This document shows, piece by piece, positions 1 through 9,334 of a stretch of DNA of 64,000 nucleotides. Source of the stretch: Anaeromyxobacter soli (lineage in GTDB: Bacteria > Myxococcota > Myxococcia > Myxococcales > Anaeromyxobacteraceae); contig NZ_JAKZLF010000023.1 of NCBI RefSeq assembly GCF_022808855.1, forward strand, positions 5,632-69,631. Reading direction: 5' to 3'. The translations under genes and the position numbers were made by a program. Under the pieces are notes generated by a model. That model did no database searches and was not told the DNA's origin. It was given only the letters and a program-made list of their open reading frames with translations. Numbering within the stretch: the first letter of the stretch is position 1; each line of letters opens with the position of its first letter.

Positions 1-1332
1 GGCGGGCGGGCCGCGGGTGCCGCGCCGGCGCCCGCCCCCCGCGGGGCCGCCCGCCTCGACCCCGCCCGCGTGCGGCGCGCGCGGCTCGTGGCGCTGTCGG
101 TCCCGATGCACACCGCGCTCGTGCTCGGCCTCAAGGCCGCGGCGCGGATCCGCGCCCTCGCCCCCGGCGCCGTCCTCTGCTTCCACGGGGTCTACGCGCC
201 CCTCAACGCCGACCTGCTCGTCGCCGCCGGCGCGGCGGCGGTGCTCGGCGGGGAGTCCGACGAGGAGCTCGTCTTGCTCGCGCGCGCGATCGAGCAGGGC
301 GCGCCGCTCGACCGGTTCGTGGAGCGCGGCGGCGCGGCGGCGCTCCGGCGCCGGCTCGACTACCCCGTCCCGAGCCGCGAGGGGCTCCCGCCACCCGAGC
401 GCTACGCGCGGCTCGCAGGGGCCGACGGCGCGCTCCGCCTCGCCGGCTACACGGAGGCGAGCCGCGGCTGCAAGCACCGCTGCCGGCACTGCCCGCTCCC
501 GGCCGTCTACGACGGGCGCTTCTTCGCGGTCCCCGTCGAGGCGGTCGTGGAGGACGTCGCCCGCCAGGTGGCGCAGGGCGTGGAGCACGTCACCTTCGGC
601 GATCCGGACTTCCTGAACGGCCCCGCGCACGCGCTCCGCGTCGCGAGCGCGATCCACGCCCGCTTCCCGGCGCTCACGTTCGACTTCACCGCCAAGGTCG
701 AGCACCTCCTCGGCGCGCCGGCCGCGCTCCGCGAGCTCGCCGGACACGGGGCGCTGTTCGTGACCTCCGCGGTCGAGTCGTTCTCCGACGAGGTCCTCTC
801 CAGGCTCGCGAAGGGCCACACCCGGGCCGACGCGCTCGCCGCGTTCGAGCTCGCGGCCGCGTCGGGCGTGCCGCTGCGCCCCTCGCTCCTCCCGTTCACC
901 CCCTGGGCGACGCTCGACGACTACCTGGAGCTCCTCGATCTCCTCGAGGCGCGCGGGTGGATGCAGAACCTCGACCCCGTCCAGCTCTCGATCCGGCTGC
1001 TCGTCCCGCCGGGCTCGCTGCTCGAGGGCGAGCCGAGCATCCCGTTCGACGGGCTCGACGCCGCGGGGCTCACCTGGCGCTGGCGCCACCCCGACCCGCG
1101 CATGGACTCGCTGCAGGCGCGGGTGGCGGCGGAGGTGGCGGCCGGGTCGACCTCGGGCGAGCCTCCCCTCGCGACGGTCGCCCGGGTGAAGGCGCTCGCG
1201 CTCGCCTCGGCCGGGCGACCCCATGGCCACGTCCGCGTGCTCGCCCCGGACCAGCGGCGGGTGCCGCGCCTCACCGAGTCCTGGTTCTGTTGAGCTGAGC
1301 CCACCGCGGGGCAGTTGGCTCCGCTCGAGTGA
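1..1332 (+). CDS. Radical SAM (seleno)protein with CUAEP tail, 5' end outside window
   Basis: The reading frame is open from base 1, so the N-terminus lies upstream. The visible part begins inside a B12-binding-like N-terminal domain (LDPARVRRARLVALSVPMHT). The radical SAM motif is C-x3-C-x2-C (CKHRCRHC), with cysteine codons at 469, 481 and 490, ligating the [4Fe-4S] cluster that cleaves S-adenosylmethionine. The frame meets TGA at 1291, directly after a TGT Cys codon. Reading TGA as selenocysteine gives C-U-A-E-P, then nine more residues and a stop at 1330-1332. This matches the radical SAM family I know as CUAEP/CCAEP-tail, whose members end in Cys-Sec/Cys-Ala-Glu-Pro, so I extend the gene past the TGA. 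The substrate is unknown. The chemistry at the tail (redox or metal binding by Cys-Sec) is inference. If TGA were a true stop, the protein would end at ...TESWFC and lack the family tail. Confidence 0.85.
1291..1326 (+). promoter_or_regulatory. UGA selenocysteine codon with SECIS-like hairpin
   Basis: TGA at 1291-1293 is followed at once by a possible stem-loop. GAGCC (1297-1301) pairs with GGCTC (1317-1321), extended after one mismatch by GC (1294-1295) with GC (1323-1324). The 15-base loop (1302-1316) is G-rich and carries a GU about 20 bases after the UGA. Position and shape suit a bacterial SECIS, which sits just 3' of the UGA and binds SelB. The fold is drawn by eye. Confidence 0.55.
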
Positions 1333-1673
1333 CCCTCTCCCACCGCGGCGCCGCACCCGCGCCGAGCTCCTCGACCGGGAGTCGCGCCTCCCCTGACGCC
1401 GTCGCGAGAGCAGGCGGGCTCGAGCCCTGCCGCCTGGGGCCCACCCGCCCGCCTGGGGCGGAGGATCCCGTTCCGGGCGCGTCTCCGTGACGCGCGGCGG
1501 CGCGCGCGTGACGCGGCGCGGCGCTCCTGCGGCCCCGTCCGGACCGCGCACGGGGTCGCCATTTCTTGGCATACCGATCAACCCGTGCGTACGACCGGAC
1601 GCACGACGCGGAGCGCCGGTCGCCCACTTGCCGCGAGGCGGGGCGAACCGGAGGTGCTGGAGTCTCGAGACTC
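1333..1673. other. Intergenic region upstream of the lactate operon
   Basis: No convincing gene in 341 bases. It contains a GC-rich hairpin (CAGGCGG at 1411-1417 with CCGCCTG at 1430-1436) with no T-run, possibly ending the upstream transcript, and a 7-base inverted repeat at 1584-1605 (listed separately). No clear -35/-10 pair was found, although a promoter for the lactate operon is expected here. Confidence 0.5.
1584..1605. promoter_or_regulatory. Inverted repeat, candidate operator of lactate operon
   Basis: CGTGCGT (1584-1590) and ACGCACG (1599-1605) are perfect inverted arms with an 8-base spacer, 69 bases before the dld start codon. The size suits a dimeric regulator. No regulator gene lies next to it, so the role is inference. 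Confidence 0.35.
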
Positions 1674-4586
1674 ATGGCCGAGCGCAAGGACATCCGCACG
1701 TTGCCCGGGCCGTACCGGCGGCTCCACGACATCCTCGCCGTGCACCTCCCCGGCGATCGGATCATCGCCGATCCGCTCCGTTGCCTCGCGTTCGGCACGG
1801 ACGCGAGCTTCTATCGGCTCATCCCGAAGCTCGTCGTGCAGCTCCGGTCCGCCGACGAGGTCGCCCGCCTCCTCTCCGAGACCGGCGCGCTCGGGCTGCC
1901 CGTGACCTTCCGCGCGGCGGGCACGAGCCTCTCGGGCCAGTCCATCTCCGACTCCGTGCTCGCGCTCGTCGCGGGGGGCTTCCGCGGCCTCTCCGTGCTG
2001 GACGGGGGCGCGCGCGTCGTCTGCGAGCCCGGCGTCATCGGCGCCGACGTGAACCTCGCGCTCGCGCCGTACGGGCGAAAGCTCGGCCCCGACCCCGCCT
2101 CGATCGGCGCGTGCATGGTGGGCGGCATCGCCGCGAACAACTCCTCCGGCATGTGCTGCGGGACGGCCCAGAACACCTACCGCACCGTGGAGAGCATGAA
2201 GGTGGTCCTGGCGGATGGGACCGCCCTCGACACCGCCGACCCCGAGTCGCGCGCGCGGCTCGCCCGTGCCCGCCCCGAGCTCGTGCGCGGCCTCGCGGAG
2301 ATCCGCGACGAGATCCGCGCCGACCCCGCGCTCCGCGCGCGCATCGCCGAGAAGTTCCGCATCAAGAACACGACCGGCTACGCGCTCAACGCGTTCGTGG
2401 ACTTCGAGGATCCGATCGACATCCTGCTGCACCTCCTCGTCGGCTCGGAGGGGACGCTCGCCTTCATCGCCGAGATCACCTACCGCACAGTCGAGGAGCA
2501 GCCGCACAAGGCCAGCGCGCTCGCCTTCTTCCCCGACATCGGCGAGGCCGCCCGCGCCACCCAGCTCCTCGCCGGCGGCCCGGTCGCTGCCGTCGAGCTC
2601 ATGGATCGCGCGTCCCTGCGCGCCGTGGAGGGGAAGCCGGGGATGCCGCCCGAGCTGCGCGGCCTCGTGGAGGGCGCCGCCGCCCTGCTCATCGAGACGC
2701 GCGCCGGCTCCGCCGCCGCGCTCGAGGAGCAGATCGCCGCGTGCCAGCTGCGGATGGCGCCCGTCCCGGCGCTCTACCCGGTGAGGTTCACGCCGGTGAA
2801 GGCGGAGTACGAGCGGCTCTGGGACGTGCGGCGCGGCCTCTTCCCCGCGGTCGGCGCGGCGCGGCGCGTCGGCACGACCGTCGTGATCGAGGACGTGGCG
2901 TTCCCGATCGCGCGCATGGCGGAGGGCACGCTCGACCTGCGGCGGCTGCTCGGGGAGCACGGCTACGGGGACGCGATCATCTTCGGGCATGCCCTCGACG
3001 GGAACCTGCACTTCGTCTTCACGCCCGACTTCGGGGACGTCGAGGAGGTGACGCGCTACGCGCGCTTCATGGACGACGTCTGCCAGATGGTCGCGAGGAA
3101 GTACGACGGCTCGCTGAAAGCGGAGCACGGGACGGGCCGCAACATCGCGCCGTACGTCGAGCTCGAGTGGGGCGCGAAGGCGTACGGGCTCATGCGGCGC
3201 GTGAAGGCCCTCTTCGACCCCGGGACGCTCCTCAACCCCGGCGTGATCATCAACGGCGACCCGGGCGCCCACCTGAAGGCGCTGAAGCCGCTGCCGCGCG
3301 CGCACCCGATCATCGACCGGTGCATCGAGTGCGGGTTCTGCGAGCCGCGCTGCCCGTCGCGCGAGCTCACGACGACGCCGCGGCAGCGCATCGTGGTCCA
3401 GCGCGAGATCGCGCGGCTGCGCGTCACCGCCGAGGACCCCGAGCGGCTGCGGCGCCTCGAGGCGGACTACGCCTACATGGGCGAGGAGACCTGCGCGACC
3501 GACGGCCTGTGCGCCACCGCCTGCCCCGTCGCGATCGACACCGGCGCGCACACGAAGTGGCTCCGGGCGCAGCGGCACGCCGAGGACGGCGCGGCGGCGA
3601 CCGCGGCCGCGGAGCACTTCGCGGTGGTGGGCTCGGTCGCGCGCGCGGCCCTCGGCGTCGCGAACGCGGCGCACGCGGTGCTCGGGACCACCGCGATGAG
3701 CGCCCTCGCGCGCGGGGCGCGGCGGGCGAGCCTGGGGAGGCTCCCGCTCTGGAGCACCGCGATGCCGCGGCCCGTCCGGCCGCGCCTCGCCCCCACCGCG
3801 ACCGGCGCCGACCTCCGCGTCGTCTACTTCCCGAGCTGCGTCGCCCGGACCATGGGGCCCGCGCGCGGCGACGAGGCCCCGCCGGTCTACGCCGCGCTCT
3901 CCTCGCTCCTCGCCAAGGCCCGCTGCGACGTGGTCTTCCCGGACCGGATGGAGGACCTCTGCTGCGGCATGCCCTTCGAGTCGAAGGGCTTCCCCGCCCA
4001 GGCGGAGCGGAAGGGCCGCGAGCTCGAGGCGGCGCTCCTGGCCGCGAGCGAGGGCGGCGAGCTCCCGATCCTCTTCGACACGAGCCCCTGCGCCTACCGG
4101 ATGAAGCACCTCGTCGCCGGATCGCTCGCCATCTTCGACCCGGTCGAGTTCATCGATCGCTTCCTCCTCCCCCGCCTCTCGCTCGCGCGCGAGCCCGGGC
4201 CCGTCGCGCTCCACGTCACGTGCAGCGCGGTCAAGGCGGGGCTCTCGGAGACCTACCGCCGCGTCGCCGCCGCGTGCGCGGAGCGGGTTGTGGTCCCCGC
4301 CGGCGTGGGGTGCTGCGGGTTCGCGGGAGATCGCGGCTTCACGCATCCGGAGCTGAACGCGTCCGCGCTCGCGGCGCTGCCCGCCGCGCTGCCCCCGGAG
4401 TGCCGGGCCGGGTACTCGTCCTCGCGCACCTGCGAGATCGGCCTCTCCGCGCACGCCGGCGTCCCCTACCGGTCGCTCGCCGTGCTCGTCGACCGCTGCG
4501 CGTCCACGCCGTCCGCGGCCCGACTCCCGGAGGCGCGCGGGCGCCTCGGCACCGCCGCCGCGCCGTCGGAGGAGACGCCCTCGTGA
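1674..4586 (+). CDS. dld: D-lactate dehydrogenase, FAD and Fe-S (Dld-II type)
   Basis: A 970-residue respiratory D-lactate dehydrogenase that should oxidise D-lactate to pyruvate and pass electrons to the quinone pool. The N-terminal half is a PCMH-type FAD-binding domain (RAAGTSLSGQS near residue 83) followed by the FAD-linked oxidase C domain (GHALDGNLHF near 440). The C-terminal half has a ferredoxin-type motif CIECGFCEPRCP starting at residue 550, a second cysteine cluster near 613 (LCATACP), and two CCG domains (CCGMPFES near 763, CCGFAGDRGF near 880). The size and order match Shewanella Dld-II rather than short GlcD-like enzymes. The frame is open upstream to an ATG at 1566, but homology begins near ATG 1674, which has a weak GGAG 11 bases upstream. 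It is the first gene of the lactate operon. Confidence 0.9.
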   Translation: MAERKDIRTLPGPYRRLHDILAVHLPGDRIIADPLRCLAFGTDASFYRLIPKLVVQLRSADEVARLLSETGALGLPVTFRAAGTSLSGQSISDSVLALVAGGFRGLSVLDGGARVVCEPGVIGADVNLALAPYGRKLGPDPASIGACMVGGIAANNSSGMCCGTAQNTYRTVESMKVVLADGTALDTADPESRARLARARPELVRGLAEIRDEIRADPALRARIAEKFRIKNTTGYALNAFVDFEDPIDILLHLLVGSEGTLAFIAEITYRTVEEQPHKASALAFFPDIGEAARATQLLAGGPVAAVELMDRASLRAVEGKPGMPPELRGLVEGAAALLIETRAGSAAALEEQIAACQLRMAPVPALYPVRFTPVKAEYERLWDVRRGLFPAVGAARRVGTTVVIEDVAFPIARMAEGTLDLRRLLGEHGYGDAIIFGHALDGNLHFVFTPDFGDVEEVTRYARFMDDVCQMVARKYDGSLKAEHGTGRNIAPYVELEWGAKAYGLMRRVKALFDPGTLLNPGVIINGDPGAHLKALKPLPRAHPIIDRCIECGFCEPRCPSRELTTTPRQRIVVQREIARLRVTAEDPERLRRLEADYAYMGEETCATDGLCATACPVAIDTGAHTKWLRAQRHAEDGAAATAAAEHFAVVGSVARAALGVANAAHAVLGTTAMSALARGARRASLGRLPLWSTAMPRPVRPRLAPTATGADLRVVYFPSCVARTMGPARGDEAPPVYAALSSLLAKARCDVVFPDRMEDLCCGMPFESKGFPAQAERKGRELEAALLAASEGGELPILFDTSPCAYRMKHLVAGSLAIFDPVEFIDRFLLPRLSLAREPGPVALHVTCSAVKAGLSETYRRVAAACAERVVVPAGVGCCGFAGDRGFTHPELNASALAALPAALPPECRAGYSSSRTCEIGLSAHAGVPYRSLAVLVDRCASTPSAARLPEARGRLGTAAAPSEETPS

Positions 4587-4701
4587 CCCCGTCCTCCACC
4601 ACGCCGCCCGGCGGCCTCGCGGCGGCCACCTCGATCGTCCCGGAGCTGCAAGCAGCCCTCGTCTGCACCCACCAGGCAGTCATCGCGCGGGAGGGAACCG
4701 C

Positions 4702-6522
4702 ATGTACCACCAGAACTACAATCCGCTGGGGAACGCCTTCCTTTCCACGCTCGTGGCGGCGATCCCCATCCTGACCCTGCTGTACTTCATCGCGCTCCAC
4801 CCGCACCGCGACGAGCTCGGGCGGCGCCACCTCGGCATCGCGGCGCCGTACGCCGCGCTCTACGGCGTCATCGCGGCCTTCCTCGTCTCGTGCCTCCCGT
4901 TCGGCATGCCGGTGACCTCGGCCGTCTCCGCGTTCGCGTACGGGTCGCTCTCGGGCTTCCTGGGGATCATCTGGATCGTGCTCGCGGCGATGTTCCTCTA
5001 CACGATGACGGTGATCACCGGGAAGTTCGAGATCGTGAAGGAGTCGATCATCCACATCTCGTTCGACCGCCGCCTCCAGGTGCTCCTCATCGCCTTCTCC
5101 TTCGGCGCGATCATCGAGGGCACCTCCGGCTTCGGCACCCCGGTCGCGATCGCGGGCGCCGTCATGGTCGGCCTCGGCTTCTCCCCCTTCCAGTCCGCGG
5201 TGCTGAACCTCCTCGCGAACACCGCCCCCGTGGCGTGGGGCGCGATCGGCACGCCGATCGTCACGCTCGCGGCGGTGAGCGGCCTCGATCAGGTGACGCT
5301 CTCGGCGATGGCCGGCCACCAGCTCCCCTTCGCGTCGCTGCTCGTCCCGTTCTGGCTCGTCGTCACCTTCGTCAAGATGGAGGGCGGCACGTGGAAGGAG
5401 GCCTTCGAGGTCTGGCCGGCGACGCTCGTCTCCGGCGCCTCGTTCGCGATCATGCAGTACTTCGCCTCCGGCACGAACTCCTTCCACCTCATGACCGACG
5501 TCGTCTCCGGCGTCTTCTCCGTCGTCTGCACCGCGCTCTTCCTGCGCTTCGTGTGGCACCCGAAGACGCGCTTCCTCCTGCGCTCCGAGCGCGAGGCGCG
5601 CGCCCGCGCCGCCGCGGCGAGCGTCGGGGCGGCCGGCCGCGACACGACCGACCACTCGTGGGAGTACCCCTACACGGTCCGTCAGACCGTCTACGCGTGG
5701 CTGCCGTGGGCGATCCTCATCGCCGCGTGCGCGCTCTGGGGCATGCCGTCGTTCAAGGCGTTCCTCAACAACCTCCTCGCCGACGCGAAGTTCTCGACGA
5801 CGCTCCTCGGGTCCAAGTTCAGCGGCACGCTCTCGCTCCCGGGCTGGGACATGCCCGCGCTCCACAACCTCGTGCAGCGCATGCCCCCCGTCGCCCTGCC
5901 GAACGCCAAGCCCGAGGCCGCGCGGTTCACCATCAACTGGCTCTCGGCCGCGGGCACCGGCGTGTTCGTCGCCGCCATCCTCTCCGGCCTCGCGCTCCGC
6001 ATGACCGCGGCCCAGTGGAAGGACGCCACGAGCCGGACCCTCCACCGCATGAAGATCCCGGTCCTCGTCATCGGGCAGGTGCTCGGGCTCGGCTACCTCA
6101 CGCGCTACTCGGGCACCGACGCGGTCCTCGGGCTCGCGTTCACGAAGGCGGGCTTCATGTACCCGTTCTTCGCCGCCTACCTCGGCTGGCTCGGCGTCTT
6201 CCTGACCGGCTCGGACACCGCCTCGAACGCGCTCTTCGGGAGCCTCCAGCGCATCACCGCCCAGCAGCTGAAGCTGAACGAGATCCTCATCGTGGCGACG
6301 AACTCGACGGGCGGCGTGATGGGCAAGATGATCGACGCGCAGTCGATCATGGTCGCGTGCGCCGCCTGCTACGAGAGCCCGAAGGAGCGGACGCACGCGC
6401 TCGGCCCGATCTTCCGCACCGTCTGGTGGCACTCGATCGCGCTCGCCGCGTTCATCGGGATCATCGCGATGCTGCAGGCCTACGTCTTCCCCGGGGTCAT
6501 CCCGGTGCCGCCGCCGAAGTGA
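4702..6522 (+). CDS. lldP: L-lactate permease
   Basis: A 606-residue inner-membrane lactate/proton symporter of the LctP family, with hydrophobic helices spread over the whole length (for example residues 12-32, 46-70 and 84-106). The family-typical GTSGFGTPVAIAG block lies near residue 140, in the conserved core, and the C-terminus ends in a further helix. The ATG at 4702 is preceded by GGGAGGG at good spacing. It lies between dld and the lutABC genes, so uptake and both oxidation routes are encoded together. The 115-base gap from dld shows no terminator. Confidence 0.93.
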   Translation: MYHQNYNPLGNAFLSTLVAAIPILTLLYFIALHPHRDELGRRHLGIAAPYAALYGVIAAFLVSCLPFGMPVTSAVSAFAYGSLSGFLGIIWIVLAAMFLYTMTVITGKFEIVKESIIHISFDRRLQVLLIAFSFGAIIEGTSGFGTPVAIAGAVMVGLGFSPFQSAVLNLLANTAPVAWGAIGTPIVTLAAVSGLDQVTLSAMAGHQLPFASLLVPFWLVVTFVKMEGGTWKEAFEVWPATLVSGASFAIMQYFASGTNSFHLMTDVVSGVFSVVCTALFLRFVWHPKTRFLLRSEREARARAAAASVGAAGRDTTDHSWEYPYTVRQTVYAWLPWAILIAACALWGMPSFKAFLNNLLADAKFSTTLLGSKFSGTLSLPGWDMPALHNLVQRMPPVALPNAKPEAARFTINWLSAAGTGVFVAAILSGLALRMTAAQWKDATSRTLHRMKIPVLVIGQVLGLGYLTRYSGTDAVLGLAFTKAGFMYPFFAAYLGWLGVFLTGSDTASNALFGSLQRITAQQLKLNEILIVATNSTGGVMGKMIDAQSIMVACAACYESPKERTHALGPIFRTVWWHSIALAAFIGIIAMLQAYVFPGVIPVPPPK

Positions 6523-6534
6523 CCCCCCACCGCC

Positions 6535-6558
6535 GAGGGGCGGCGCTCGCCGCCCCTC
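6535..6558 (+). other. Intercistronic hairpin between lldP and lutA
   Basis: GAGGGGCGGC (6535-6544) and GCCGCCCCTC (6549-6558) form a perfect 10-bp stem with a 4-base loop. It starts 13 bases after the lldP stop and ends 13 bases before the lutA start. No T-run follows, so it is more likely an mRNA stabiliser or attenuator than a strong terminator. Confidence 0.45.
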
Positions 6559-6571
6559 CGCCCGAGGCCAC

Positions 6572-7315
6572 GTGAAGGTCGCCCTCTTCATCCCCTGCTA
6601 CGTCGACCAGCTCTACCCGCAGGTCGGGCTCGCCACCGTGCGCGTGCTCGAGAAGCTCGGGGTGGACGTCGTCTACCCCGAGGAGCAGACCTGCTGCGGC
6701 CAGCCCATGGCGAACGCCGGCTTCGCCGCCGACGCGGCGCCGCTCGCGCGCCGCTTCCTCGAGGTGTTCGGCGGGTTCGAGCACGTCGTCTGCCCGTCCG
6801 GGAGCTGCGCGTCGATGGTGCGAAACCACTACGACGCGCTCGTCCCCGGCGCGCCCGGGCTCGAGGCCGTGAAGCGCGCGACCTACGAGCTCTGCGAGTT
6901 CATCACCGACGTGCTCGGGCTCGGGCGCATCGCCGGCCGGTACCCGCGCAAGGTCGGGCTGCACCAGAGCTGCCACGGCCTGCGTGAGCTCCGGCTCGGC
7001 AGCGCCAGCGAGCTGATGGAGGCGCGCTACAGCAAGGTCGCGAGCCTCCTCTCCTCGCTCGAGGGCATCGAGCTCGTGCCGCTCACGCGCGCCGACGAGT
7101 GCTGCGGGTTCGGGGGCACGTTCGCCGTCGTCGAGGAGGCGGTCTCCTGCATGATGGGGCGCGACCGGATCGCCGACCACGTGAGGGCGGGCGCCGAGAT
7201 CGTCACCGGCACCGACGTGTCCTGCCTGATGCACATGGATGGCCTCGCGCGGCGGGCGAAGGCGCCCCTCGCGTTCCGGCACGTCGCCGAGGTCCTCGCG
7301 GAGGCCATGCCATGA
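6572..7315 (+). CDS. lutA: L-lactate dehydrogenase complex subunit LutA/LldE
   Basis: A 247-residue cysteine-rich CCG-domain protein, one of three subunits of the NAD-independent L-lactate oxidising complex LutABC (LldEFG). Two CCG modules are visible: TCCGQPMANAGF near residue 45 and ECCGFGGTF near residue 175, each with upstream single cysteines (PCY at the N-terminus, HQSCHG near 135). These bind an Fe-S cluster in the related heterodisulfide reductase subunits. The start is GTG at 6572, because the family begins M-K-V-x-L-F-I-P-C. Its stop overlaps the lutB start by 4 bases (ATGA), which implies translational coupling. Confidence 0.93.
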   Translation: MKVALFIPCYVDQLYPQVGLATVRVLEKLGVDVVYPEEQTCCGQPMANAGFAADAAPLARRFLEVFGGFEHVVCPSGSCASMVRNHYDALVPGAPGLEAVKRATYELCEFITDVLGLGRIAGRYPRKVGLHQSCHGLRELRLGSASELMEARYSKVASLLSSLEGIELVPLTRADECCGFGGTFAVVEEAVSCMMGRDRIADHVRAGAEIVTGTDVSCLMHMDGLARRAKAPLAFRHVAEVLAEAMP

Positions 7316-8718
7316 GCGACTCGCTCCCGGTGCTCCGGTCGGGCGGGGCCGACCACGCGCAGCGCGCGGCCGCCTTCCTGCGGGACGAACCCCACGTCCA
7401 CTGGCACGACCAGGCGGTCTGGTTCGTGCGGGCGAAGCGCGACCGCGCCGCGTCGGCCGTGCCCGAGTGGGAGCGGCTCCGCGAGGTGGCCTCGCGCATC
7501 AAGGCGCACACCCAGTCGAGGCTCGCCGACTACCTCGAGGAGTTCGAGCGGAACGCCACGGCGGCGGGCGCGGTCGTCCACTGGGCGCGCGACGCCGACG
7601 AGCACAACGCGATCGTCCACCGCCTCCTCGCCGAGCGCGGCGTGACCCGCCTCGTGAAGTCGAAGTCGATGCTCACCGAGGAGTGCCACCTGAACCCGTA
7701 CCTCGAGGCCCGCGGGATCGAGGTGACGGACACGGATCTCGGCGAGCGCATCGTGCAGCTCGCGAAGGAGCCGCCGTCGCACATCGTGATGCCGGCGATC
7801 CACAAGAAGAAGGAGGAGATCGGGGAGCTGTTCCACGAGAAGATCGGCACGCCCGCGGGGCTCGCCGACCCGACCCGCCTCACCGAGGCCGCCCGCGGCC
7901 ACCTGCGCCAGCGGTTCATGGCGGCGCAGGCGGGGCTCACCGGCGTGAACTTCGCGGTGGCCGAGACGGGCGGGATCGTCGTCTGCACGAACGAGGGCAA
8001 CGCCGACATGGGCACCTCGCTCCCGCCCCTCCACATCGCGTCCATGGGCGTGGAGAAGGTCATCCCGCGGCTCGAGGACCTGGCCGTGTTCCTGCGGCTC
8101 CTCGCGCGGTCCGCGACCGGTCAGCCCTGCACCACCTACACCACCCATTTCCTCGGCCCGATGCGCGGCGGCGAGCTGCACGTCGTGGTCGTCGACAACG
8201 GGCGGAGCGCGCTCCTCGCCAGGGAGCAGTACCGCCGCGCGCTCCACTGCATCCGCTGCGCCGCGTGCATGAACACCTGCCCCGTGTACCGGCGGAGCGG
8301 TGGCTACAGCTACACGTACACGATCCCCGGGCCCATCGGGATCGTCCTCGCGAGCGCGCGCGGCGGCGACGCCCATGCGTCGCTCCCCTTCGCCTCCAGC
8401 CTCTGCGGCTCGTGCGACGACGTGTGCCCGGTGAAGATCCCGCTCCACGAGCAGATCCTCGGGAGCCGCCGCGATCTCGCCGAGCGCGGCGCACAGCCCG
8501 CCTCGAAGCGGCTCGGCATGCGGCTCGCCGCGTTCGTGCTGCGCACGAAGCTGGCCTACCTCGTCGCCGGCGCGGTGGCGCGCTTCCTCGGGCGACACCT
8601 GCCGCGCGGCGTCCTCTACGCCCGCTGGAACGTCTGGGGACGACAGCGCGAGCTGCCGCCGATGCCGGCGCAGAGCTTCCGGGAGCTCTACCGGAAGGAG
8701 CGGAGGCCGCGTGTCTAG
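7312..8718 (+). CDS. lutB: L-lactate dehydrogenase iron-sulfur subunit LutB/LldF
   Basis: A 468-residue LutB subunit. The N-terminal two thirds is the LUD domain shared with LutC. Ferredoxin-like clusters follow: [12 protein letters not shown] beginning at residue 313 and [13 protein letters not shown] beginning near residue 365. Together they should hold two [4Fe-4S] clusters that carry electrons from L-lactate oxidation toward the respiratory chain. The frame is open upstream, but the ATG at 7312 overlaps the lutA stop and starts the family homology. Its TAG stop overlaps the GTG start of lutC. Confidence 0.94.
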   Translation: MSDSLPVLRSGGADHAQRAAAFLRDEPHVHWHDQAVWFVRAKRDRAASAVPEWERLREVASRIKAHTQSRLADYLEEFERNATAAGAVVHWARDADEHNAIVHRLLAERGVTRLVKSKSMLTEECHLNPYLEARGIEVTDTDLGERIVQLAKEPPSHIVMPAIHKKKEEIGELFHEKIGTPAGLADPTRLTEAARGHLRQRFMAAQAGLTGVNFAVAETGGIVVCTNEGNADMGTSLPPLHIASMGVEKVIPRLEDLAVFLRLLARSATGQPCTTYTTHFLGPMRGGELHVVVVDNGRSALLAREQYRRALHCIRCAACMNTCPVYRRSGGYSYTYTIPGPIGIVLASARGGDAHASLPFASSLCGSCDDVCPVKIPLHEQILGSRRDLAERGAQPASKRLGMRLAAFVLRTKLAYLVAGAVARFLGRHLPRGVLYARWNVWGRQRELPPMPAQSFRELYRKERRPRV

Positions 8719-9301
8719 CCGGGAAGAGATCCTGCAGAGGCTGCGCGCGGCGGCGCCGCCGCCGGCGGAGCGCGCGGAGACGGGGGGCCTCGCCGCCCCC
8801 TTCGCCGACCGGCGCGCGCAGTTCGAGGCCGCGGTCGTCGCCGTCGCCGGCGCCGCGGTGCGGGTCGCGACCGGCGCGGCGCTCGCCGCGGAGGTGGCGG
8901 CGCTCGCGGAGCGGCTCGGCGCGAAGCGCGTCGCCTCGGCAGTGACGGACGCCGGTCCGGGGAACGTGGCGCTCGACGCGCTCGGCGATCCCCACGAGCT
9001 CGAGGGCATCGACCTGGCGGTGCTGCCGGGCGTCTTCGGGGTGGCCGAGAACGGCGCGGTGTGGGTGTCCGGCGCGTCGCTCCACGACCGCGCCGTGTTC
9101 GTGGTGACGCAGCACCTCGCGCTCGTCGTCCCCGCGGCGGAGATCGTGAACGACATGCACGAGGCCTGCGCGCGGGTGGCGGCGCTGCCGCGCGGCTACG
9201 GCCTCTTCATCGCCGGCCCGTCGAAGACCGCCGACATCGAGCAGGCGCTCGTCATCGGCGCGCACGGCGCCCGCTCCTGCACCGTGTTCGTCGTCGGCTG
9301 A
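8711..9301 (+). CDS. lutC: L-lactate utilization subunit LutC/LldG
   Basis: A 196-residue LUD-domain protein, the third LutABC subunit. It starts at GTG 8711, 8 bases inside the end of lutB, with the usual N-terminus [13 protein letters not shown]. The conserved C-terminal block includes [10 protein letters not shown] and a TQHLALVV strand. It is the last gene of the operon, and the next gene (9335-9913) converges on it after 33 bases. No terminator with a T-run is seen in that gap. Confidence 0.92.
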   Translation: MSSREEILQRLRAAAPPPAERAETGGLAAPFADRRAQFEAAVVAVAGAAVRVATGAALAAEVAALAERLGAKRVASAVTDAGPGNVALDALGDPHELEGIDLAVLPGVFGVAENGAVWVSGASLHDRAVFVVTQHLALVVPAAEIVNDMHEACARVAALPRGYGLFIAGPSKTADIEQALVIGAHGARSCTVFVVG

Positions 9302-9334
9302 GGCGGGGTAGTCGTCGTCGGCCGGTGGTCGTCG

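Noticed and set aside
1566-1594. TTGGCA as the -35 box of the lactate operon
   Set aside because: No acceptable -10 at 16-18 bases; GTACGA is a poor match.
1578-4454. Minus-strand open frame of nearly 960 codons opposite dld
   Set aside because: It is the antisense shadow of dld: very high Arg/Gly/Glu, no domain pattern, and the plus-strand gene is unmistakable. GC-rich genomes give such frames by chance.
4587-4701. A possible small gene between dld and lldP
   Set aside because: The frames open there are continuations of shadow frames; no ribosome-binding site other than that of lldP.
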